64,000 bases of DNA from Streptomyces flaveus (GTDB lineage: Bacteria; Actinomycetota; Actinomycetes; Streptomycetales; Streptomycetaceae), in the NCBI RefSeq assembly GCF_014647675.1, contig NZ_BMPQ01000022.1:95349-159348 (forward strand). Direction: 5' to 3'. Positions 58,202 to 64,000 of this stretch are shown piece after piece (the first letter of the stretch is position 1; the number at the start of each line of letters is the position of its first letter). A model generated the notes under the pieces. It ran no database searches, was not told the DNA's origin, and saw only the letters and a program-made list of their open reading frames with translations. The translations under genes and the position numbers were made by a program.

Positions 58202-58936
58202 ATGCCGGGAGGCAGACTCACCCAGCCCGAACGCCAGCAGATCGCGCTGGGACTGGCCGACGGCCTCGCCTACGCGGAGATCGCCCGACGCCTCGAGCGC
58301 CCGACCTCGACGATCACGCGCGAGGTGATGCGCAACGGCGGCCCCACCGCCTACCGCGCCGACCTGGCCCACCGCGCCACCGAACGCCGCACCCACCGGC
58401 GCAGGCGGGCCGCGCCCCGGGGGGCGGAGGCATCCGAGCAGGCCCACGGACGCGACGCCGAGGCAGTGCGCGAGTACGAGGAGATGTTCACCACCGTCAT
58501 GATGGCTTCGGGCATGACCGCGATGACGGCCCGGGTGATGGTCTGCCTCACCCTCACCGACACCGGCAGCCTCACCGCGTCCGAACTCGTCCAGCGTCTA
58601 CAGGTCAGCCCGGCGTCCATCTCCAAAGCGATCACGTTCCTCGAGAGCCAGGCCTTCGTCCGCCGGGAACAAGGCGAACGCCGCCGCGAGCGCTACGTCG
58701 TCGACGACGACATCTGGTACGAGACGACGGTGGCCAGCGCCCGGTCTCTCGCCCAGATCGTCGAGACCGCACGGCAGGGCGTCGGCGTCCTCGGCCCCGG
58801 CACCCCGGCCGCCACCCGCCTGGAGAACATCGCCCGCTTCCTCGACTTCGTCTCCGAGAGCACCGCCCGCGCCGCCGAACAGGCCCGCGAGATCCTCCAC
58901 ACAAAACCCGAAACGCCCTCGGACAGCACTACTTGA
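58202..58936 (+). CDS. MarR/GbsR-like regulator with N-terminal IS30-type HTH_38
   Basis: 244-aa protein. Residues about 5-60 (LTQPERQQIALGLADGLAYAEIARRLERPTSTITREVMRNGG as a pattern, then AYRADLAHRATERRTHRRRR) are the helix-turn-helix of IS30-family transposases. Residues about 90-180 are a MarR-type winged helix (TLTDTGSLTASELVQRLQVSPASISKAITFLE, then QGERRRERYVV). Two DNA-binding domains in one regulator fit the widely spaced inverted sites upstream. ATG at 58202 is chosen because AAGGAG lies six bases before it; another ATG at 58187 precedes that site. It is followed by an MFS exporter, the likely target. Confidence 0.88.
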   Translation: MPGGRLTQPERQQIALGLADGLAYAEIARRLERPTSTITREVMRNGGPTAYRADLAHRATERRTHRRRRAAPRGAEASEQAHGRDAEAVREYEEMFTTVMMASGMTAMTARVMVCLTLTDTGSLTASELVQRLQVSPASISKAITFLESQAFVRREQGERRRERYVVDDDIWYETTVASARSLAQIVETARQGVGVLGPGTPAATRLENIARFLDFVSESTARAAEQAREILHTKPETPSDSTT

Positions 58937-59078
58937 GTCACACTCAGGTCGCGGAGAGACAGCCGCCTTTGACGGTCACAGCCAGCGAAGCATGTGTCCC
59001 TACGGGCTTCATCTGCTCCCATCCGTCAGCCCAACTGCTCAACCCTCACGGCAGGTTGTAGTTGTAAGGGATCACGGG

Positions 59079-60389
59079 ATGATGCCTCGGGTGGACCCGA
59101 CGAATGACATGCCGGACCGGCCCCGAACGCGCTGGGGAGTATTCGCCCGACCGGATTTTCGCCTGCTCTGGGTAGGCGAGACCGTGAGTGGCCTGGGTAA
59201 CAGCATCACCGTGGTGGCCTTGCCGCTGATCGCGGTCGTGGCGCTGGACGCCGGCTCCACCGCCGTCGGCCTGCTCGCCGGGGCGGTGTGGCTGCCCTGG
59301 CTGCTGCTGGGTCTGCCGGTAGGCGCATGGGTGGACCGGTTGCACAAACGGCCGCTGATGATCGCGTGCGATCTGGTGGCCGTCGCGGCGCTGGTGAGCA
59401 TTCCGCTGGCGGCGTGGCTCGACGCGCTCACCTTTCAGCACCTGGTCGTCGTCGCGTTGACCTGCGGTACTGCGGCGGTGTGCTTCAACACCGCCTACCA
59501 CTCGTACATCAGGATCGTGCTCGACGGTCGCGACCTCCTGGAAGGCAACGCCAAACTGCAGGGCAGCGAGGCCGTCACCCAGGTCGCCGGTCCGGGAGTG
59601 GCGGGGCTGCTCGCCCAGGCGTTCGGCGCGGTCACCGCGCTCGTGGCCGACGCGGTGACGTTCCTGGTCTCCGCGCTCTGCCTGAAGCGAATCAGCGTGG
59701 TCGAGCCGGACCACGCTCTGGACGACGAGGAACGCGCTTCCCTCCGACGGCAGATCATCGAAGGACTTCGCTTCGTGGGCCGGGACCGGTACCTGCGGCC
59801 GATGGTCACCTGGGGCGCCGTGATCAACATGGCGCTGATGGGCTACCAGGCGGTCCAAGTCGTGTTCCTGGTCCGCACCGTCGGGCTGAACCCGGCCATG
59901 GTCGGGCTGCTGCTGACCAGCGGCAGCACCGGCGGCATCGTGGGCGCGCTGGTGGCCACCCGGGTCAGCCGACGGTTCGGCACCGGGCGCGGGCTTCTTC
60001 TCCTACAGGCCGCCACCGCGCCGTTCGTACTGCTCCTTCCGATGACCACGGCGGGACCGGGACTGCTGCTGTTCGCGATGGGAGCCTTCCTCGTCGGGAT
60101 CGGCATCTCCGTGGCCAACATCGTGGTCGGCAGCTTCCGGCAGACCTACTGCCCGCCACACATGCTCGGCCGGGTCGTGGCGACGGCCATGATGATCAAC
60201 CACAGCACCATCCCGCTCGGATCCCTGCTCGGCGGCGTACTCGGCGACGCCGTCGGGTACCGGCCGGCCATGTGGATCATGACCGGCATCGTCGCACCCA
60301 GCTGGCTCATCCTTGCCATGAGCCCGATGCGCCGCGAACGCGACCTCCCGCAGACCCACGAGCCGGAACAGGCGCACGCCAAGGGCTGA
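59079..60389 (+). CDS. MFS transporter (MFS_3, EntS-like)
   Basis: 436-aa membrane protein with about twelve hydrophobic segments. Early parts are FRLLWVGETVSGLGNSITVVALPL and GAWVDRLHKRPLMIACD, the conserved MFS loop after helix 2, with NTAYHSYI following. The family exports siderophores, macrolides and other drugs. ATG at 59079 with AAGGG upstream is chosen; an ATG at 59109 is possible. It follows the MarR-like regulator by 142 bp on the same strand, suggesting inducible efflux. The 179 bp after the stop carry no gene. Confidence 0.9.
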   Translation: MMPRVDPTNDMPDRPRTRWGVFARPDFRLLWVGETVSGLGNSITVVALPLIAVVALDAGSTAVGLLAGAVWLPWLLLGLPVGAWVDRLHKRPLMIACDLVAVAALVSIPLAAWLDALTFQHLVVVALTCGTAAVCFNTAYHSYIRIVLDGRDLLEGNAKLQGSEAVTQVAGPGVAGLLAQAFGAVTALVADAVTFLVSALCLKRISVVEPDHALDDEERASLRRQIIEGLRFVGRDRYLRPMVTWGAVINMALMGYQAVQVVFLVRTVGLNPAMVGLLLTSGSTGGIVGALVATRVSRRFGTGRGLLLLQAATAPFVLLLPMTTAGPGLLLFAMGAFLVGIGISVANIVVGSFRQTYCPPHMLGRVVATAMMINHSTIPLGSLLGGVLGDAVGYRPAMWIMTGIVAPSWLILAMSPMRRERDLPQTHEPEQAHAKG

Positions 60390-60568
60390 AGGGGGACGAA
60401 AGTTCCAGCCGGCCAGAACCCACTGCCCGGTACATACGACGAACTGGACTGCTGGGTAGTGCGGGGCGACGCCGCGCGGGCGGCGCCGGGAAACCGGCGC
60501 CTCTCTTCGCGTGGGATTCCGGACAGTCAATCCACCGGGCCTCGCCCCGTCCCCTACCGGGCGGAGGG

Positions 60569-61327
60569 TCACTCCACGGCGTTGTCCAGATGAGTGATGA
60601 CGGCCGGCACGTCGTCGCTCTCGGTGCTCCGGATCAGCTGCAGGGCCGGCCGGACGAGGCCGCCCGGTCGCGCCACCAACCGTGCGAGCACGGCGGCCCG
60701 GATGTCGAGCCGCTCGATGGTGGCTTCGCGCTCCTGTTCGTTCTGGCCGGCAAGCAGGACGGCGTTGTACCACGCCTCCTCGCGGGACCGACGGACACTG
60801 AAGTCGAGGATCCGCTCGTCGGTGCGGGCGCCGACCTGATCCAGCAGCGACAGGAGCGGCGACAGGGCGCCGACCGAGTCCTGCACCGCCAGCGCCACCC
60901 GCGCAAGGATGTCGTTGATCAGCAGAAAGTCGCGCCGTAGCGCGTGGATGGCCTCGCCCGGGCTGGTCCGCGCGGCGGCGATGGCCAGGTCGAGGTTGAT
61001 GTGCGCGTTCACGCCGAGGATCAGGTGCTGGACGATGACGGTGTCGGCGTCGTCGAGCAGCCCGAACGCCTTCCGCCAGCAACGCGGCCCGCTCCGGTCA
61101 CGACGCCAGGCGTCGTACGCCTCGAAGTAGCGGTTGCCGAAGTGCGTGTCGAAACGGTCCATTCGGGCGCCGTCGTCGAACAGTCCACCGTGAATGGCCG
61201 TGCGGACCTCAACGGTCACCTGTCGGTACAGCGCCGCGAAGTACCCGACCCGGTCACCGGCGCGACCGGCCTCCCGCACGATCCCGGCAAGCCCGTCCAC
61301 GACATCATCGATGTTCTCCGCCGCCAT
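60569..61327 (-). CDS. DUF5995 family protein
   Basis: 252-aa soluble, mostly helical protein. Recognisable segments are DRVGYFAALYRQVTVEVRTAI, MDRFDTHFGNRYFEAYDAWR, and HLILGVNAHINLDLAIAAA with its conserved His-Asn-His pattern, followed by FLLINDILARV. These identify the DUF5995 group of actinomycetes, whose function I do not know. The repeated His/Asn/Asp positions resemble a metal site. ATG at 61327 has GGGAGT upstream. The 229-bp gap beyond it shows nothing recognisable. Confidence 0.78.
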   Translation of the reverse strand: MAAENIDDVVDGLAGIVREAGRAGDRVGYFAALYRQVTVEVRTAIHGGLFDDGARMDRFDTHFGNRYFEAYDAWRRDRSGPRCWRKAFGLLDDADTVIVQHLILGVNAHINLDLAIAAARTSPGEAIHALRRDFLLINDILARVALAVQDSVGALSPLLSLLDQVGARTDERILDFSVRRSREEAWYNAVLLAGQNEQEREATIERLDIRAAVLARLVARPGGLVRPALQLIRSTESDDVPAVITHLDNAVE

Positions 61328-61556
61328 GCCCAACTCCCTCTCGCGGCCCCCTCGTTCGGCCCGCGCTCTGACTGCTGTCCGCAGTGTTGATTACAGCCCC
61401 GTCCTACCACCGCATACCGGGAATGGTCCCCGCCCTACAGGAACCGGGACGGGAGCCCCGCTCATCTTGCCGCCACGGCCGCGGCGCACAGCGGGGAGCG
61501 GGACTGCGCGTGGGGCGGGGCCATGGAGGTTAAACGATCACTAAAGTTCGAGCGGA

Positions 61557-62372
61557 TCAGTTCAGCAAGGCGGCCGTGAATGTCTCGCGGTGGGCCGCCA
61601 GCCAGGTCTGCATGCGGTCCCAGCGTTCCCATCCACCACGCTCGGCCAGCGCCTGGAGATAGACGGGGTCACCGTCGGCCACGCGGCCGGCTACGAACGC
61701 CCGGCAGGTCCCGGTGGCCTGTTCGATGACTCCGGGCAACTCGGCGCGTTCCTGCGGCGAGAGGCCGTAGCTGTCGGCGAGCATTCGCAGCCGTGCGGGC
61801 GCATCCAGCCCAGTGGGGTAGAAGGCGGTCGCGGATGCGGGATCGAGCATGGGTACCCAGTAGCGGGCGGTCATGGCGACGTCCCAGAGGGGGCGGCCCG
61901 GGGCCGCCAGGTCGAAATCGATCAGGGCAGCGGCCCGGCCGTCGCGGAAGACGACGTTCTCCGGGCACACGTCGTTGTGGCACAGCATCGTTCCCCCCTC
62001 CGGATCGGCCAGGTCCCGCGGCCACTCGACGCGGGAGTCGACCGCGATGGTGGCGCTGGCCTCATGCAGGCGTCGCAGCAGGTTCCCCACCGATTCGAGG
62101 GCGGTGTCCGTCATCACCCAGCGTGGGAAGGGTGGCAGAGCCACATCGCCGGGGATGAAGGTCAGCTGCTCGCGACCGTCGGCGGTGAGACGGACGGGGC
62201 TCGGAGCCGCGTCGAAGCCTTGCTCCCTCAGCGCGAGGAGGTGAGCGTGGAGGGCGTGCGCGTTGTGTGGAGCCGGGCGGTCCACCAGCGCACCCCGTCG
62301 GAAGACCGCCCCCACGTTCACCATGCCGCCGGCCAGTGGTTCGCCGTCCGCCCTCTCGCCTCCAGCCGTCAT
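61557..62372 (-). CDS. APH-family phosphotransferase
   Basis: 271-aa kinase-fold protein of the aminoglycoside/choline-kinase-like family. The catalytic loop is MLCHNDVCPENVVF (HxDxxxxN) and the Mg-binding Asp is in ALIDFDLAAPG, both intact. The N-lobe lacks the usual strong nucleotide-loop pattern. Members phosphorylate aminoglycosides, macrolides, choline or small metabolites, so resistance cannot be claimed from sequence alone. ATG at 62372 (MTAGGER) is preferred; a GTG at 62381 is possible. Its 151-bp upstream gap to the convergent-side neighbour holds nothing clear. Confidence 0.85.
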   Translation of the reverse strand: MTAGGERADGEPLAGGMVNVGAVFRRGALVDRPAPHNAHALHAHLLALREQGFDAAPSPVRLTADGREQLTFIPGDVALPPFPRWVMTDTALESVGNLLRRLHEASATIAVDSRVEWPRDLADPEGGTMLCHNDVCPENVVFRDGRAAALIDFDLAAPGRPLWDVAMTARYWVPMLDPASATAFYPTGLDAPARLRMLADSYGLSPQERAELPGVIEQATGTCRAFVAGRVADGDPVYLQALAERGGWERWDRMQTWLAAHRETFTAALLN

Positions 62373-62523
62373 GTCGATCACGCTACCGCCTTTCTCAGCT
62401 CACACCGGGCCGCCAGACGCGATCGCTCTACCGAAGCGCACTACGAAAGGCACAGGCATGGCGGGTCCTAGCCGTATTGGCGCCGCCATCGCGGCACTGA
62501 CTGGACCGACGCCGTCCGTACCC

Positions 62524-63504
62524 TCACGAGTGCGCGTCGGGAACGAGGACGACCTTGCCTGTTGTAGCCCGCGTCTCCAGGGCGGCGTGCGCCGCAGCGG
62601 CCTGTGACAGGGGGAAGGTCTGGTAGGCGGGCACCAGACTGCCGTCGGCGGCCGCCGCGAGCGCGCGGGCCTCGTCGGCGGGCGCGTCCTGGCCCTCCAA
62701 CAGCCGGGCCAGTGCGTCGGTGAAGGTCACGCCGCGCTCCTTCAACTCCGCCTCATCGGGGCGGAACTCCTCCCGCGAGGCCGCGCCGATGGTGATGTAG
62801 CGCCCGCCCTCGGCCAGCAGCCCGAAGGCGGCCCGCCCCTTGTCGCCCTCGACACCGTCCAGAACGACCGTGACTCCGCGCCCGTCCAAGGCGTCGCGTA
62901 CGGTGCCCGCCCAGTCCGGCAGGTTGTAGTCGACAGCGATGTCGGCTCCCAGCTCTCGCACGGCTGCCGTCTTGTCCGGTCCGCCCGCCGCGCCGATGAC
63001 CGTGGCGCCGAGGCGGCGGGCGAACCGGACGACCAGACGGCCGACGCCACCGGCCGCGGAGGTGACCAGGACCACGTCACCGGAGGTGAGCTCTGCGATG
63101 TCGAGCAGGCCGATGGTGGTGGTGCCGGTGACGACCATGGTGACGGCGGCCTCGTACCCCAGTCCGGCCGGTATCCGGTGCAGGGACGAGACGTCGGCGA
63201 CGGCCAGTTCGGCGTAGCCCCCCGGCCTGCCGTGCGCGGTCACCACCTTGGCGCCGATCCAGGCCTCGTCCACGTCCGGCCCGACCGACTCGACGACGCC
63301 GGCCACCTCTCCTCCGAAAATCGCCGGAAGTCGGGGAAGCGGCGGACCGATCTCCAGCCCTTCCCGCATCGCCGTCTCGATCTGGTGGACTCCCGTGGCC
63401 CTCACCAAGACGCGGACCTCGCCCGGTCCTGGTACGGGGTCGGGCACAGTCTCATAGCGGAGGTTCTCAGCGGGTCCGAACTCGTGCAGCACGACGGCGC
63501 GCAT
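62524..63504 (-). CDS. Quinone oxidoreductase-like MDR enzyme (zinc-free)
   Basis: 326-aa medium-chain dehydrogenase/reductase. The N-terminal GroES-like part (FGPAENLRYETVPDPVPGPGEV) lacks zinc-binding Cys/His ligands. The Rossmann motif VLVTSAAGGVGRLVVRFARRLGATVIGAAGG and the late segment KVVLVPDA are typical of NADPH quinone reductases. It reduces quinones or alpha,beta-unsaturated carbonyls. ATG at 63504 follows GGAAGGA. The promoter has a SoxR-like box with 19-bp spacing, so redox-cycling compounds should induce it, as for quinone reductase targets of SoxR in Streptomyces. Confidence 0.92.
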   Translation of the reverse strand: MRAVVLHEFGPAENLRYETVPDPVPGPGEVRVLVRATGVHQIETAMREGLEIGPPLPRLPAIFGGEVAGVVESVGPDVDEAWIGAKVVTAHGRPGGYAELAVADVSSLHRIPAGLGYEAAVTMVVTGTTTIGLLDIAELTSGDVVLVTSAAGGVGRLVVRFARRLGATVIGAAGGPDKTAAVRELGADIAVDYNLPDWAGTVRDALDGRGVTVVLDGVEGDKGRAAFGLLAEGGRYITIGAASREEFRPDEAELKERGVTFTDALARLLEGQDAPADEARALAAAADGSLVPAYQTFPLSQAAAAHAALETRATTGKVVLVPDAHS

Positions 63505-63540
63505 GCCCGTTCCTTCCGGTAGATCTACAGGAGAACACCC

Positions 63541-63571
63541 ACTCTGCGACCTCTACTTAACTTGAGGTCAA
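63541..63571 (-). promoter_or_regulatory. SoxR-type (MerR-family) promoter and box
   Basis: Read on the minus strand, -35 TTGACC (63571-63566) and -10 CAGAGT (63546-63541) are separated by 19 bases, the long spacing typical of MerR-family promoters. Between them lies ACCTCAAGTTAAGTAGAGGT (63568-63549), a dyad with 8 of 10 matching pairs and close to the SoxR box CCTCAAGTTAACTTGAGG. The -10 is 37 bp upstream of the ATG of the quinone reductase. No soxR gene is in the window. Confidence 0.75.
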
Positions 63572-63581
63572 ACCTCTCAGC

Positions 63582-63850
63582 ATCACCGCCGGGGGCCGGC
63601 TCTACCTCGCCTGCTGGCTGGACCTGGCCACCCGCGAGGTCGTCGGTTACGCGATGGCCGACCATCACCGCGCTTCCCTCGTCGTGGACGCCCTGAAGAT
63701 GACCCACGGCCGGGCGGAACTCCGCCCCGGATGCGTCATACACAGTGATCGCGGCAGCGAGTACACCTCAGCCGAATTCCGCGATGAGATACGGGAGTTG
63801 GACCTGCGGCAAGGCTGCGAACGCACCGGATCCTGCTTCGACAACGCCGC
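63582..63850 (+). pseudogene. IS3-family transposase (OrfB) fragment
   Basis: An open frame without start codon reads ITAGGRLYLACWLDLATREVVGYAMADHH and later VIHSDRGSEYTSAEF and GSCFDNAAAAST, the DDE integrase core of IS3/IS407-type OrfB. The first catalytic Asp region is cut off on the left, and the last motif reads DNAAAAST instead of DNAxxESFF, so the third acidic residue is lost. After about 63850 the frame becomes Ser/Arg-rich and no longer similar. It is a dead remnant abutting the quinone reductase promoter. Bases 63851-64000 hold no gene I recognise. Confidence 0.8.
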
Positions 63851-64000
63851 CGCGGCCAGCACTCGCTCCGCCTCCGCGAGGGCGGTGGGCGGCTCTCCCG
63901 GTTCGGCTCGGCTGCGGCGCTACAGCGCCACAAGGGTCAGCGGTTCCACGCCGCCGCACAGCGGTGGCGCTGGATCCAGCTTGCCGTCCGTCACTGACAA

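Noticed and set aside
61557..62372. Naming the APH-family kinase an antibiotic-resistance gene
   Set aside because: Only the general catalytic loop is visible. The family includes many metabolic kinases, and no substrate residues can be assigned.
1..64000. CRISPR arrays, tRNA or rRNA genes
   Set aside because: No regularly spaced direct repeats of CRISPR size and no tRNA T-loop or rRNA-like stretches were noticed. A covariance-model scan would be needed to exclude tRNAs fully.

Overview
The window is high-GC DNA (roughly 70% by eye) with frequent GTG starts, short translationally coupled operons, a Cys-lipobox binding protein, a 7Fe ferredoxin, an F420-type oxidoreductase and a SoxR-box promoter in front of a quinone reductase. 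This points to an actinomycete, most likely Streptomyces or a close relative. All functions below come from reading the sequence and recognising families. No database search was run.

0.1-8 kb: an uptake and regulation block for an aromatic acid. It holds a branched-chain-amino-acid-type ABC system (ATPase, lipoprotein binding protein, and one gene fusing two permeases with the second ATPase), a PaaZ-type semialdehyde dehydrogenase (BoxD) and a PaaX-family repressor. 8-15.1 kb: a minus-strand box operon, boxC-boxB-benzoate-CoA ligase-ferredoxin reductase-7Fe ferredoxin-amidohydrolase, encoding aerobic benzoyl-CoA epoxidation and ring opening. The usual fused reductase BoxA is absent and is apparently replaced by a separate ferredoxin and a thioredoxin-reductase-like ferredoxin-NADP reductase. 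15.2-19.5 kb: a GMC alcohol oxidase and an aromatic aldehyde dehydrogenase with a divergent AraC regulator. They probably feed benzyl-type alcohols and aldehydes into benzoate, and a perfect 21-bp hairpin separates them from boxC.

19.6-24.9 kb: an FtsX-type ABC exporter divergent from a NarL-type two-component pair.

24.9-53.6 kb: a large CoA-thioester catabolic island of about 28 genes. It contains four acyl-CoA dehydrogenases, six enoyl-CoA hydratase/isomerase paralogues, three hot-dog hydratases, two thiolases, an HMG-CoA-synthase-like/DUF35 fusion, SDRs, a CaiB-type CoA-transferase, a PaaI thioesterase, an amidohydrolase, a GMC oxidase, an F420/LLM oxidoreductase, a GntR/FadR regulator and a catalytically degenerate family-1 glycosidase. 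Nearly every promoter gap in this island carries an unusual A/T-rich motif; two of them share the same 18-mer plus a spaced 8-mer. The island therefore looks like one regulon for beta-oxidation-like breakdown of an unidentified bulky, perhaps alicyclic or terpenoid, acid. It is the best candidate here for an undescribed system.

53.6-64 kb: mixed accessory genes. These are a kinase relic, a secreted vanadium-haloperoxidase/PAP2 protein, a SnoaL/DUF4440 protein, a PEP-mutase-like lyase, a GtrA-like membrane protein, a MarR-like regulator fused to an IS30-type helix-turn-helix beside an MFS exporter, a DUF5995 protein, an aminoglycoside-phosphotransferase-like kinase, a SoxR-type quinone reductase and a decayed IS3 transposase fragment at the right edge. 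I saw no rRNA, tRNA or CRISPR array.
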